From: Incurvaria masculella
Taxonomy: Eukaryota > Arthropoda > Insecta > Lepidoptera > Incurvariidae
DNA: 64,000 bases
Assembly: GCA_946894095.1 (NCBI GenBank)
Contig: OX335645.2
Span: 17,073,001-17,137,000 of the forward strand
Direction of reading: 5' to 3'
Shown here: in pieces, positions 54,126 to 64,000 of the stretch
Numbering within the stretch: the stretch's first letter is position 1
How the letters are laid out: each line of letters opens with the position of its first letter
The notes under the pieces: generated by a model
What the model saw: the letters and a program-made list of their open reading frames with translations, nothing else
Database searches by the model: none
Told to the model about the DNA's origin: nothing
Position numbers and translations under genes: made by a program

Positions 54126-55387
54126 TGTAAGTGTGAAACCGAGACAAATAGGCCTAGGGCTTTGTTGCCACCCCTGCTCACCCACAAACCCACTTCATTC
54201 GATTGTAGCCCGTATTATTACTTCAATGAAGCTAGAATCCAATGCGAGACGTTTCGCAAGCACGGTTTGCTGCAGCGTTTCAAATGAACGCAAAACACGT
54301 TTTGGACCTTAACAGCTACAAAACAGAATCGAGTTATGAACGGATCGCCTGGGGAATCATTTAGGGTTTGATAGAAAAGCGTAAAGCTTTGTTGATGAAC
54401 AATGAAAGTGCGAAATATTGACACAGCGATGCGGCCCTCATGAAATGAGTTTTATTGACGCGCCGGCAGTGAATAAAATTATTGTGCGCGCCTTTTGGGC
54501 GCGTTCACTGAGCAAACAGCATGCTCCATTTACGCACGCGTGTGGCCTGTAACCGGGTTTGTGCGGGTATTGTTTACGCTGTACGTGCGTCAAAGTTATC
54601 GTTGCTTAACAAATACCAGAGTAATTCTATTTTGATAATAAAGTTTTGTTTAAACATTAGGAAATCAAGAAAATCTAAATGAGACAGTACAATCATTAAT
54701 TGAGACACTTCTTAGGGTAAAGATAAAATGATTTTTTTGTTTAAAAGCTTATTAAAATTAAAAAACCACTTCGTAGCTTTCTGTTCGCATGGTGCTTTAG
54801 ATCTTAATATCATTAATAAGTTTATATTGCAAATGAATTGTTCCAGTTATCTTGGTTGTCCACCTATCGGCCAAGAAATATACCGTGGTAAAACATTTAG
54901 CAATGAAATGAAAATGAAATGAAAAAATATTTATACAACAATAAGGTGACTATAATTAACTATAGCCAAATTGTAGAACACATTTTCTGGCGTGGGTGTC
55001 ATTCCGGTCGCGTTCCGATTGATATCGACAGAGATTTTGGCGAAAAATGACGAAATGTCTCGCGCGGAAACCACGGCGGAAACACAATATAAACATTTGA
55101 GGTTACTTGATGGTTTTTATGTATAACGCAACACATGGCGTGTGCCAGGTCCTCATAAAATTACCCTGCGGCAGCCATGAGCTTACGAACTTTCACAGGG
55201 GCTGTATAGTCTGGGGCGACAGCCGCAAATGGGTCGCTACCCAAATACCTACTTCGAGTAGTGGACTATATGGAATAATCATTTTGACTAATTGAAACCC
55301 TGACTTGAACGGACTATAGGCAGGATAGGAGAGGACTCACCATTGGCGTAGTGTGGTCTGCAGCTCTCCTGACTCCTCGGGTTCCGT
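54126..55387. other. No gene recognised; small GC patch at 54470-54570
   Basis: A short LINE-tail-like AATGAAATGAAAATGAAATG lies at about 54902-54922. Otherwise background sequence. Confidence 0.35.
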
Positions 55388-55900
55388 CTCTGAAATGAAA
55401 TGAAAATGAAATGAAATGAAAATATTATTTATTGCTTACAACTATTACATAGCATGCAAAGGCGAGCTTATTGCCAAAGGTAATCTCTAACAGCTAAAAT
55501 TAGAAAATATATTAAGAGGTAGCAAGAAACAATAAATTACTTAAAACTAAGCACCATAATCACACTCAGAACACATTAGATGACTTAAAACCATATAAAC
55601 AGAAAATATTTGATTGATTTTATTGTTATAACTTGTCAAGTACCAAGATTTTAATTTTACCTTAAAAATAGACAAAGAAGCACTTTCCCTAATAGTAAGA
55701 GGCAATTGATTCCACAATCGTGCTGAGTCTCTGCCAGGGTTCCGTGCACGGCACTTGTTTGTGGCGCGTAGATGCTACGCGGGTTGGATCCGATACGATA
55801 CGATCGTTGCCGTGGATCGTATAGCTGTTGAGGATGTGCGAAGCCAGCAGAACGTCCGCTGGCATCGACATTTGCCACGAGTCTTCGGCGACCCACTGTT
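55388..55900 (-). mobile_element. 5'-truncated LINE 3' end with frameshifts
   Basis: The minus strand contains RDSARLWNQLPLTIRESASL followed by SIFKVKLKSWYLTS and a stop (about 55640), the C-terminal signature of Jockey/CR1-like reverse transcriptases. Upstream the frame shifts near 55745-55760. The 3'UTR runs to an AAATGAAATG tail at 55390. The UTR is closely similar to 61226-61420. Confidence 0.75.
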
Positions 55901-55984
55901 TTTCATTCGCTCGGCGCGAATGAAGGTAGTTCGATAAAAAAGGCTGGCACTCGTGAAATTAGTTCCACAAGGGTGTAACCGTTA

Positions 55985-56200
55985 AGTGATTGGAAGAAAG
56001 GATGGGACATTGTTCAAGTCAATACAGGGGCCGTGAATACCATGACGGCCGGCCAGGTGCTTCTTCACACCATCTTTAAAGGGCCTCAGGTTGTACTTTG
56101 GGGGAAAATATCTCAGCAGAGAAAGCATTCCACAATTTCCCGATTTACAGGATCCGTTTATTCTATTCGAGGAATATCTGATTGCACTCCCTACCTATTA
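55985..56200 (-). mobile_element. Second, different LINE C-terminal fragment (frameshifted)
   Basis: The minus strand reads GKLWNAFSAEIF, then after a one-base shift PKYNLRPFKDGVKKHLAGRH and GIHGPCIDLNNVPSF. It is the same structural motif (LWNxx...F...K) as the neighbouring LINE, but from another family. An in-frame stop precedes it. Confidence 0.6.
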
Positions 56201-56256
56201 CGGCTTGAGCGATGCTAGAAAAGAGACGGAGGGATGGTCATACGGCTCCGAAGAGC

Positions 56257-56280
56257 ATTATCCATTATCCATTATCCATT
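56257..56280 (+). repeat. Short (ATTATCC) microsatellite
   Basis: Three tandem ATTATCC units plus a partial one end the previous fragment's upstream side. Confidence 0.85.
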
Positions 56281-56380
56281 AAACACAGAGAGGGAAAAGA
56301 TGCTGCGTCCTTGGAATTGTACTGTGGGCGTAGCTGCGAATATTGATGAGAAAGGTGATCGCCCCAAAGATATTGCGATC

Positions 56381-56691
56381 GCATTAAAAAAAAATACAAA
56401 AAAGTAACTGACTTAAAAGTTAATCACTAAAAAGTAAAAATAATTGCCATTTTTGTAGTTAAAATAATTGTTATTTTTTGAGTCGGCGTCAGCCGGGCAC
56501 GCGCTGCGCCAATCAAGAGAACCTTGGCGACCTTTGGACCACTTGGGAAGCACTACCTTTCATTTAAAAAAAATATCATCAAAATCGGTTCACCCAGGCA
56601 AAAGTTATGAGGCAACAAACATAAAAAAAAAAACAAAAAAAAACATATAGACGAATTGAGAACCTCCTCCTTTTTTGAAGTCGGTTAAAAA
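56381..56691 (+). mobile_element. Element family T, copy 3 (deleted)
   Basis: GTCGGCGTCAGCCGGGCACG, CGCTGCGCCAATCAAGAGAA, then CACTTGGGAAGCACTACC, and the reversed terminus CCTCCTTTTTTGAAGTCGG at 56667-56685. The central TTAGG-like run and about 300 bp are missing relative to copy 2. Confidence 0.75.
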
Positions 56692-56744
56692 AATTAGGAT
56701 GAGACTATTTCTATTACACCAAGTTTATTCAACCGTTCCGGGTC

Positions 56745-57060
56745 CGCAGCCGAGCTGTCTCGAGCGCCAGCTGGAAAAGTCCCCCGAATCCCGCGCCCGC
56801 TCTCCATCAGCGATTTTCCATTACGCGCGCCGGAATGCGCCAACCGCTAACGGCCGCGCGCCGTCCCTCTCCGCCGCGCGCGCCCCGCCTAGCGCCGTCC
56901 CTCTCGCGCGACGTCTAGTGTGAAATCAGTCCGCCAAATTAAATCCGGCCTCAGATTATTACATAGCTCAGTGAGTGTTCATAAATAACCCTGCCCCGCT
57001 CCCGCCCCGCGCCACCCCCGCTCCACCCCCGCTCCACCCGCCGGCTATCCAGGTTCATTT
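56745..57060. promoter_or_regulatory. CpG island
   Basis: GCGCGCCGTCCCTCTCCGCC, then CGCCACCCCCGCTCCACCCC near-tandem repeats at 57010-57040, with AAATTAAATCC words between. No exon was found. Confidence 0.3.
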
Positions 57061-57263
57061 GGTGCAGATGGATGCTGCTCGCACACCAGTCAATTCGCCG
57101 CGCGTGAACGCTGGCTGTTCTGTGAGAGGGAAGTGTACTGTAGAGTGAATGTTAGCGAAATGTTGTAACCGAGGCTGTAACCTATACCGAATACGAGAGC
57201 GCCGTAGGCGGAATCTATTTAGATCATCATTTTCGTGCTGTGCGGGTTCCGGCATGCATATAA

Positions 57264-57452
57264 AAACCTGGCCAAGTGCGAGTCAGACTCGCACACGACG
57301 AGTTCCGTAGCATCGTACAAGATTTAATACAAAAAAACATGTTTATTTTATGCAGTTTTTATATTTTTTCAATGTTATATTTGTTGATATAGCGGCAAAA
57401 TAAATACCCACTCCGTGAAAATTTCAACTGCCTACCTATTACGGTTCATGAG
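57264..57452 (-). mobile_element. MITE family R, one-ended copy
   Basis: It starts AACCTGGCCAAGTGCGAGTC, close to the intact terminus, and continues GATTTAATACAAAAAAACAT and GCGGCAAAATAAATACCC to TACGGTTCATGAG. The distal half is lost. Confidence 0.75.
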
Positions 57453-57734
57453 AAAAAGAATAATGAAGGAAAATTGAAGTGTACGTGAGCAGAGCCAGGG
57501 ACGAAAGCTAGTTGGGTCATAATTCCGACTTCAGTGCTAGTTGGTATAGATCACTGAACACCTGTGGTATGAATAACTAAAAAAAACATAACTCAGTGGA
57601 CGCTTTCTGACACAGAAATCATCGTATATGAGATTCATACGCTTATATATTAGTGGTCAAGATTGTAAATAAAATACTTTTTTTAAGTTACCCAGAAACC
57701 TATTATGAAAAAATATATTATTTTTTGTAGTATT

Positions 57735-58010
57735 TATAATGGCCAAGCTGAGTTACCCAGCTCCGCTTGGGTCGATGTCGTTTTGGACTGATGTCGGGCC
57801 GAATTATTTCCTGGATATTATATGATTTCCCCATACAAACTTTCATCTTCAATTTCACCCTTTTCGAGTATAATTTTCGCCACAGAGGTCCTACGTCAGA
57901 GCCTATGTCCTTCTCCAATGTCCAGACTATCTCTATACCGAAATTCATTAAAATTGGCTCAGCGGTTTAAGAACGGAGTGCTATGGGAAGACCCTACAGA
58001 TAAGCAAGAT
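57735..58010 (-). mobile_element. Helitron-like fragment
   Basis: GTTACCCAGCTCCGCTTGGG resembles the hairpin end of the Helitrons at 1366 and 6266. The remainder has CATTAAAATTGGCTCAGCGG, TATTTCCTGGATA and GGACATTGG-type words usual in lepidopteran Helitrons. No CTAG terminus survives. Confidence 0.45.
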
Positions 58011-58125
58011 TAAAATTGAAATCGGTAGCCCATTTGCGCGACAGCTTGCCTTTCCATAATATTCGATGTGAATCAACTCTAGGCGCGCTCGGGTTCTGCA
58101 TAGGAGACCGACTTCGACCGGTGGG

Positions 58126-58292
58126 CAGCAGGTCTGTTCCTGGCATTCAGTAATCAGGAATCAGGAGTACTGAGTCTAGAAAACTCCGAGGTTTTCCGTC
58201 GAAAAGCTCGCTTTGAAAATCGCTATAAAAGCGGTTTTCTAGACTCAGGATTCCTGATTCCTGATTATTGAAAGCCAGGAATAGACCTGCTG
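58126..58292. mobile_element. MITE family S (167 bp, about 59-bp TIRs)
   Basis: CAGCAGGTCTGTTCCTGGC...AATCAGGAATCAGGA and the inverted right arm ending CCAGGAATAGACCTGCTG pair over about 59 bp with few mismatches. Inserted between the head and body of a SINE. Confidence 0.85.
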
Positions 58293-58461
58293 GCCGTGGT
58301 TCGGATTCCGCGTAAATCAGTTGGTGTTGGAGGGAAAGGTTACATACTTACTGGGGTTAATCACGCCCGGTTTGGAACCATCGCATTGAATGAGATATGG
58401 TCGAAGCGGCAAAGATTAGAATTTGTATTTTCTATCAATCCTCATCCAGATAGCACTAAAG

Positions 58462-58832
58462 CAGGGTTTCTTAACCTGGGGTCCGCATGAGTTCTGGGGG
58501 TCAATGAGATAGATATGGTGGCAATGCATACATACTGCACGTGATGGATGTAAAAAATGTTGCCTACAACGTATTCCAGGAGCGGATTTCCCGGTTAGGC
58601 CGAGAAGGCAAAATTTTGGGGGCTGCTTTTTTGCAGTTTTGCTAATTCGAGAAATTTCCACGAACATTGTACCCAAATCGGCTGGATAAGTTTAATTTTG
58701 TGCCCCTCCGAAAGTTTCTGTCCAGCATCGGCTGAATGAGGTTTGGTTTTTTTGCTCATCCGAAAAAATTGAATCCGTCATGTTTGAAAATGTCGCAAGG
58801 GGCCATGGCTTCAAAAAAGTTAAGAATCACTG
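58462..58832. mobile_element. hAT-type non-autonomous element (371 bp)
   Basis: The termini CAGGGTTTCTTAAC and GTTAAGAATCACTG are inverted repeats (12 of 14). The flanking 8-bp repeats CACTAAAG (58454-58461) and TACTAAAG (58833-58840) match 7 of 8, the hAT target-duplication length. SINE body sequence resumes directly after. No transposase. Confidence 0.8.
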
Positions 58833-59028
58833 TACTAAAGGAAAGTTCTGGAGCGCCACCTGGTTCCCATGTGGTGTGGTAATTAATTATTATTATTAAA
58901 TAAAGCCCTCCTTGTTTTGGCTAAATCATTTTCAAAATTGTATTGTAAGCGGCATTATACTTTTAAAATTGGTAGATGGAGGTTTTTATAAAATAGCGCT
59001 ACTTAACAGTATAAAATCTCTATCAACT

Positions 59029-59112
59029 GTATTCAGAGTGGGCGGACTAACTTTAATCCGGCGGACTAAACCGGTTTTGTTTGGTTAGTCCGGTGCAAAT
59101 CTCGTACTAAGT
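59029..59112. mobile_element. MITE family U, copy 3 (reverse, truncated)
   Basis: GTATTCAGAGTGGGCGGACT, GGTTAGTCCGGTGCAAATCT and CGTACTAA are family U in reverse, without the second terminus. Confidence 0.6.
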
Positions 59113-59258
59113 TTTAACAAAAATGTTTTTCGATTAAAAAGTAGCCTATCTTTCAAGCGGGAGCCAATAATACACATTCACAAAATATCATTGAAATCGG
59201 TTGGGTGGTTTCAGAGGTAAGCGTGTACGAACATTTTTATAGATTTAGTTTTGTTTAG

Positions 59259-59709
59259 ACAAGTGCTGATTTATTGTAATCGACACTTAAAGGGCCTTTA
59301 TTACTAAAGCGCTGATTATCTTGTACTGGTATCGATGCCGAGATGGTAAGAAACGCCCTTTAATGTGAGGATTAAGCAAATCAGTACTTGGTGGAAAACA
59401 CCCTAGGTCCTTTTTTACCCACTGCTGATTAGCTTAATTGCCACATATTAAGGGCCTTTCTTAGCAGCTTGCAATCAATACCAGTACAAGATAATCATCA
59501 ATTTAGTAATAAAGGTCCTTTAAGTGTCGAATAAAATAAATCAGCACTTCAGCGGCTAAGCCTGGTTTTCACCAAGTGCTGATTTAATTCAATTGACACT
59601 TAAATATCCTTTATTACTAAAGTGCTGATTATCTTGTACTGGGTATCTGTTGCGAGATGGTAAGAAACGCCCTATAATGTGAGTATTAAGCAAACCAGTA
59701 CTTGGTGGA
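59259..59709. repeat. Three MITE units in alternating orientation
   Basis: Unit 1 (59259-59394) runs AAGTGCTGATTTATTG to AATCAGTACTTGGTGG. Unit 2 (59419-59549) is the same sequence inverted. Unit 3 (59573-59709) returns to the first orientation. All contain GATTATCTTGTACTGG (or its reverse) and share AAGTGCTGATTTA-type ends. Adjacent units can pair into large hairpins. Confidence 0.8.
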
Positions 59710-59759
59710 AGAGACCCTAAGTATATTAGATTTAAATTAAACTGAAAAAAATATATGAA

Positions 59760-60000
59760 CGTCACAAGTTGAGAGTTGGCTAGCTCCCGCTGTCAGGGCA
59801 CCCGGTGGCAGCGGCCGGCATTCCGCGTGGGGGCACATTCCTGGCCGACAGCCGCCTCGATATTATAGTCCGTGATTTATTGCATCGAATTCTCGCCAGC
59901 AATTAGCGCGCACCTCGCTCCCTCGCCCCCGCCCTCACCACCGCCGCCGCCACTCCGCCGCCCCGCTCCACGTGCATACCAACTGGGCACCGTGCGATTT
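59760..60000. promoter_or_regulatory. GC island with (CCG)n
   Basis: CCCCGCCCTCACCACCGCCG and GCCGCCACTCCGCCGCCCCG follow a milder GC segment with GGTGGCAGCGGCCGGC. The 130-codon frame crossing it runs into AT microsatellite DNA and is not credible. Confidence 0.3.
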
Positions 60001-60030
60001 CACCAAAAAACATGCGAAGCAATCTGTACT

Positions 60031-60300
60031 CTATACTATTATATAAAGAGGAAAGGTTTGTTTGTGTATTTGAACCGAATAGGCTCCGAAACTACTGAAC
60101 GGATTTTATTTATATTATATTATATTATAATATTATTATATTATATTTATTATAATGTATTATATTATAAATATAATATTATAATTATTTCACCGTTGGA
60201 AAGCTACAGTCTATCCGAGGGACATAGGCTATGTTTTATCTTAAAAAGATTAGGGATTTTATAGAACACATTATTATCTACAAAAAATGTCGCGACAGCA
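60031..60300 (+). mobile_element. Helitron 5' end with internal AT microsatellite
   Basis: TCTATACTATTATATAAAGA, then GAGGAAAGGTTTG, CTACTGAACGGATTTT and GGACATAGGCTATGTTTTAT are typical of lepidopteran Helitrons. A (TATTA)n-type AT tract of about 90 bp (60104-60195) expands the middle. No 3' end was recognised. Confidence 0.6.
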
Positions 60301-61225
60301 TACATCTAACTATTATAGTTACGTCACAATACGTGGCATTTATTTTAAAATAAAAATTTAAATACCGCCGCTAGAAAGGCTCTTTATTTTTACCTAGATA
60401 TTAATCCTTATCAAAATAAATAAAATATTATTTAAGACTGTTTCAATACCTTTATATTACTTTTTTAATTTAATTAAATTAAATCAAGCAGTAGTTATTT
60501 CGGTAAAAATACATAGTAGTAAGTATGAGCATGAAATTACTATAAACGTGAAAGTGTACCATAAATAAGTACGCATTTGCCGTACGCGGCGCCACCGGTC
60601 ACAACAACTTCAGTTAAATGGCTAATTAGTCCAAACGTAAGTCCTCGAGGGGTTTATAAATTATTTGACCGCTGTTTGTAGAAGCCGGCCCTCGCCCCTT
60701 CTACCACTTTTGCATACATTTAAATTATTAATTATATTAGGGCATCAACTAAGTGGTCAGCAGGCGTCGAGTTCGAATGATCTACTGCGTACTTTTTGAA
60801 TTAATATAAACTATATTCGAAGTTTTTGGGGATTTCAGAACAGAAATGGATGGAAATCTAAGTCTCGTCAGCATAGTTATACAAAGACGTGTTGGGTCTC
60901 TTGTTTTATGGTGGCACGTAACCGTCCGTAGTCTCCATAGAATTGTTTTTTGGAAATAATTGAAAAACTTTTCTAATTTTGATTTAATTTAAAATAATTC
61001 GATCTACATGATTTTTTGTCCTGACATAAATCAGTATCTGGTCTGCACGTTTTTGCTTCATTTAATACTGTATCAACTTACAACCAAAAGAATATCTACA
61101 TATAACATTTGTTTTGGCTATAGTTTGACACATGATATATTTTTAAGAAAATACACATAACCACAGATATTGATATTTACGATCACTTTCTTACTTAAGA
61201 GAGTCGTTAACCTATTGATTCCCCA
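60301..61225. other. AT-rich sequence, nothing recognised
   Basis: No gene or known repeat was recognised. Confidence 0.4.
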
Positions 61226-61420
61226 TAAAATGAAATGAAAATATTATTTATTGCTTACAACTATTACATAGTATGCAAAGGCGAGCTTATTGCCAAAGGC
61301 AATCTCTAACAGCTAACCTTAATATTAATTTCTTAAAACTAAGCACCATAATCAAACATAGAAAACATTAGATAACTTAAGACTATACAAACAGAAAATA
61401 ATTGATTAAAATAATAGATT
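61226..61420 (-). mobile_element. LINE 3'UTR fragment
   Basis: AAATGAAATGAAAATATTAT, GCTTACAACTATTACATAGT, AGGCGAGCTTATTGCCAAAG and ACTAAGCACCATAATCA match 55388-55560 closely. No coding part is left. Confidence 0.7.
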
Positions 61421-62114
61421 ATCCCTATACTACGGATGATAACTGTTTACATGCTCTAAACTTTTTTTTTTTATAAAGTCTGACAACTTTTAAGGGTAGG
61501 GAAACGTTAGGGCCTGGAATAAGATTTCTAACGACTAACTAATGGCGGTCGCCGTACAAAAGTGTGCCTTGACTAATGGAAAAAGAATGCATTTCTTTAA
61601 ATTGTTTGATTTCCTGTGACTTCACGACAGCCTTAAACATTTCTTTCGTCCGAAATTCGGAAATTATGTCCCCATATGCAAATGATACGATAGGACTTTA
61701 TCTTTATAGCTTGATAGGTGCGGGCGATGTTCTGTCTAATTTCTTTGGATTATTAAGTCTATATGCAAATAACTTTCATTCATGGTTCTATAAAACTGCC
61801 AGGACAAATTAATTTGACATTATTTACGGAAAATAACTTAATAATGCAGTTTGTGCGTAGTACTTTTGACGCATTCAATTCATTCAGCAATTTTTTTTGG
61901 TTGGGGTGGTACCCAGATAGGAATTACAAATTATAAAACTATTTTCTTTTTTATATTTTTTGCGACTAGGCTAGCTGCGGTACCCAGCTCCGCCCGGGAC
62001 AATATAGAAAAATACAAAATGTTGTTGAGTAAACAAGTCTTTGTCCCTCTACTGTACATGCATATTTTTATGGTGGTCTTGGATATGATCTATTTTGAGA
62101 ATGTTTTGACGTTA
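61421..62114. other. Mostly unrecognised; Helitron terminus fragment at 61971-62000
   Basis: CTAGCTGCGGTACCCAGCTC near 61971 is a reversed Helitron end like that at 6266. A 78-codon frame at 61576-61812 (+) has no recognised family. Confidence 0.35.
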
Positions 62115-62460
62115 AATACTTAACATAAAAACAGCTAAAACACTTGTTGATGACGGCAATATGTTTGAATGTTCAATCTTTGCAGTCAATTTCCTCTATG
62201 TAGGGAAAGCATTGAATCAATGCATGTAGGTATAATCTTGAACACTATGTTAGTAGGAGGCAACTATTACGGAAAGAGGGACTGTAGGATAAATTCCAAA
62301 TTAGGGGTGTACAGTAGGTGGCGAAATTAGAATACGCAATACCCGCGAATGGTATGTTTTGCTGGTTCGGTACCAGCCGTGCAATATATTCGTTAAATAG
62401 TTATATGTCTCCATGCTTCACGGCCGATCCCCATTGTTGAAATAAGCGACGGACTTCCTT
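62115..62460 (+). mobile_element. Repeat family C, copy 3 (most complete)
   Basis: GATGACGGCAATATGTTTGA, CAATCTTTGCAGTCAATTTC, ACTATGTTAGTAGGAGGCAA, GGGACTGTAGGATAAATTCC, GGTTCGGTACCAGCC (B-box-like) and TGCTTCACGGCCGATCC follow in order. It joins the parts seen separately at 13340-13790 and 13820-14180. Confidence 0.6.
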
Positions 62461-63184
62461 AGTAAAAAAAAGTATATTTATACTTACATTTGTATGAACA
62501 AAAAAACCCAGTTTCGATTAAAATAAGGAACAGGAATATGTTAGTTATTGCTATCAAAATGAATTTCATAAATCAGTAATAAAAAAAATTGATCTGAATG
62601 TTGGCAGTACAATGCGTAATAACAGAAACTGGATTCTGCCAAAATGTTGACACATCCAAGGAATTCTCCTAGAAAAAGCTCGAAAACTCAATCCCCGATA
62701 TGGCGGCTAAATCCTGATCCAATTCACGGAGACGTTGGATGATGTATGCGCTGCGAAAAGTAATCAGGAGCACGGAATCCATCGAGGCAATACACTTAGG
62801 AGTCCGTCGGTCGCGCGGCGCGAGACAGGCTGATCGGGAACACCTGGGCGCCAATTCCATTACGTGGGCGACGCGACAATGTCGTGTCGTGTCTGTCCTC
62901 TTGTCGCGTCGCCGCGTCGCATGCACATCGACGGGAGACGGAAGTGGCGACTGATACCGCGTTCCGAATTGCGCTCTAACGCTGACAGCGTGGATTGTTT
63001 ATTGTTTGTATTTATGTATCCTCCTTTGGGACGCAGCAGGGAATCGCCAAACATTTATATTTAATAAAATTAAAGCATAACAATTTAATTATCTGTCGTT
63101 ATCATGGCAAGAGGCTCACATAAGTCTCGATTTTTAAGTAATCTATAACTACACTTATTTTTTTACAAAATCAGCAAGGCAATT
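62461..63184. other. No gene recognised; CpG island at 62690-62980
   Basis: The island has GGTCGCGCGGCGCGAGACAG and GTCGCGTCGCCGCGTCGCAT. Open frames on both strands are composition-driven. Function unknown. Confidence 0.3.
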
Positions 63185-63300
63185 ATTTATTATTTATTCA
63201 TCATCCATAGACAGTACATACACTGCACTCAGATTTGTCGTATTTTATTATTTAGCTAGTTCGGCAATCCCAGCGAAGAACTGGCAAGAAACTCCGCTGT
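63185..63300. repeat. Dispersed repeat, full copy
   Basis: TTATTCATCATCCATAGACA, CACTGCACTCAGATTTGTCG, TATTTTATTATTTAGCTAG and GAAGAACTGGCAAGAAACTC match 34031-34150. In both places a copy of the 63332 foldback sequence is within 600 bp. Confidence 0.6.
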
Positions 63301-63331
63301 ACCTCACTCTCAAGAAATTCGCAATACAATT

Positions 63332-63598
63332 GGTCCGAATCGCGCTGACAGTGCTCAGAGCCTCTATTACGAGTTACAAACCGCTTATCGAAATTTAGCT
63401 GAGCTCTTCGATTCCGCAGGTTTAGATTTGGATTTCGATTTTGATACACCATTGAATAGAGCTAGAATTTGGCCATGGATATATGACCAGCTCTATTCAA
63501 TGGTGTAAACCTACGGAATCAAAGAACTCTGCGAAATTTCAATAAGTGATTTGTATTTCGTAATAGAGGCTCTGATCACTGTTAGCGCGATACGGGCC
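63332..63598. mobile_element. Foldback element, arms of about 110 bp
   Basis: GGTCCGAATCGCGCTGACAG ... ACACCATTGAATAGAGCT on the left mirrors AGCTCTATTCAATGGTGT ... GCGCGATACGGGCC on the right around a 25-nt centre. A 21-nt stretch (63425-63445) is present only in the left arm. A half copy is at 33483-33578. Confidence 0.8.
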
Positions 63599-63649
63599 AA
63601 CTGTATTCACGGTGTCAGCGGCCTGAAACTCATCCGTATACCGACCGCC

Positions 63650-63845
63650 TGCGTAGCCACTAACGGTAGCGCCGACTAGTCAATTCACTTACGAATCCCC
63701 TCACTTCTGAAGGTCTCGAGTTCCAACAACACGTAAGAACTGCGCCATTTAGTGCAACGAACATTCGATGTTGCGCGACCCGAGTAAGCGAACTGACTGG
63801 TCAGCACTACCGTCAGAATCTTATCACTAAAACGTGGCTACGCTG
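63650..63845. mobile_element. Foldback element with GCGTAGCCAC ends
   Basis: GCGTAGCCAC...GGTAGCGCC and GACTAGTCAATTCACTTACG on the left are echoed in reverse by GAGTAAGCGAACTGACTGGT, CACTACCGTC and GTGGCTACGC on the right. One arm is also found at 5190-5280. Confidence 0.65.
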
Positions 63846-64000
63846 CCGCTATATGAATGAGCTTCGATCGCTACTCCAGTCCTTTCTTACTCGATGGGTA
63901 TACAGCACTTAGCGATGCATCTGAAAACAGGGACTGCTGTCAACGTTAGAGACTTCCGCCAATGTGCGTTTTCTGCCTTGTAACCTGTGCGATATCTATT
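63846..64000. other. Unrecognised sequence to window end
   Basis: No gene, RNA or known repeat was identified. Confidence 0.4.

Larger units (their letters stand above)
58022..58890 (+). mobile_element. SINE family B interrupted by two DNA elements
   Basis: The head is at 58022-58125 (CGGTAGCCCATTTGCGCGAC, GGGTTCTGCATAGGAGACC). The body restarts at 58293 (GTGGTTCGGATTCCGCGTAA) and again at 58841 (AAGTTCTGGAGCGCCACC). MITE S and a hAT-type element fill the gaps. The order of insertion of the two is not resolvable. Confidence 0.75.

Noticed and set aside
59872..60264. A 130-codon protein
   Set aside because: The frame runs from (CCG)n DNA into an AT microsatellite within a Helitron; composition changes abruptly with the DNA.

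Overview
This is a eukaryotic, gene-poor stretch of an insect genome, most likely a moth or butterfly (Lepidoptera). The inference rests on intron/exon structure, nuclear tRNAs with internal Pol III boxes, an insect-type Senseless/Gfi1 zinc-finger exon, an AT-rich background broken by short CpG/(CCG)n islands, TTAGG-like tracts, and MITE, SINE and Helitron families of lepidopteran style. There are no operons and no prokaryotic or viral genes. Names such as 'MITE family P' or 'SINE family A' are labels used only for this window.

Functional content is small. The one clear protein-coding piece of a host gene is the terminal exon of senseless (sens, the insect Gfi1 homologue) at 28271-28605 (+), followed by a probable 3'UTR to about 29950. 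That UTR contains an 11-nt perfect complement to miR-9a, a second seed match and three Pumilio-type motifs. The earlier zinc-finger exons are not seen here, so the last intron probably extends past the left edge. Two identical, apparently intact tRNA-Gln(UUG) genes lie at 37892 and 40264 (both -), with decayed tRNA-Gln copies at 40497-40602 and 45965-46020. About 25 GC-rich islands of 100-500 bp lie along the window and are candidate regulatory elements. Two of them, 20 kb apart, share the ordered pair GAGTAATCCG ... AATCATGA at nearly the same spacing.

The largest structure is a 9.1-kb unit at 9665-18768 with short terminal inverted repeats (CACGGTAAAAAA). Its left arm holds about 127-bp satellite monomers arranged as a three-monomer higher-order repeat, then a degenerate TTAGG-like block. 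Its right arm holds a different array of about 110 bp. Between them is a decayed, spliced four-exon gene (about 14990-17400) whose first exon reads like a SAM-type domain. This is the best candidate for an undescribed element.

Most of the rest is transposon debris, often nested. A TTAA-flanked 478-bp MITE (family P) has three nearly identical copies. Also present are several foldback or MITE families, Helitrons, and 5'-truncated non-LTR retrotransposon ends. About fifteen SINE copies share one body but carry different heads: tRNA-like, tRNA/5S-like, or a second tRNA type. Nesting is readable at 6266-6985 (SINE in Helitron), 13340-13790 (LINE end in SINE, with an 11-bp target duplication) and 58022-58890 (SINE broken by two DNA elements).

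Region by region: 1-9660 islands, Helitrons and MITEs; 9665-18768 the giant element; 18770-28270 islands and MITEs in the presumed sens intron; 28271-29990 sens last exon and UTR; 30000-37400 AT-rich SINE/MITE country; 37890-46020 tRNA-Gln cluster; 46800-49030 LINE and a hairpin element; 50165-54125 islands with E2F-like and TAATCC motifs; 55388-64000 LINE ends, nested SINE and foldback elements.
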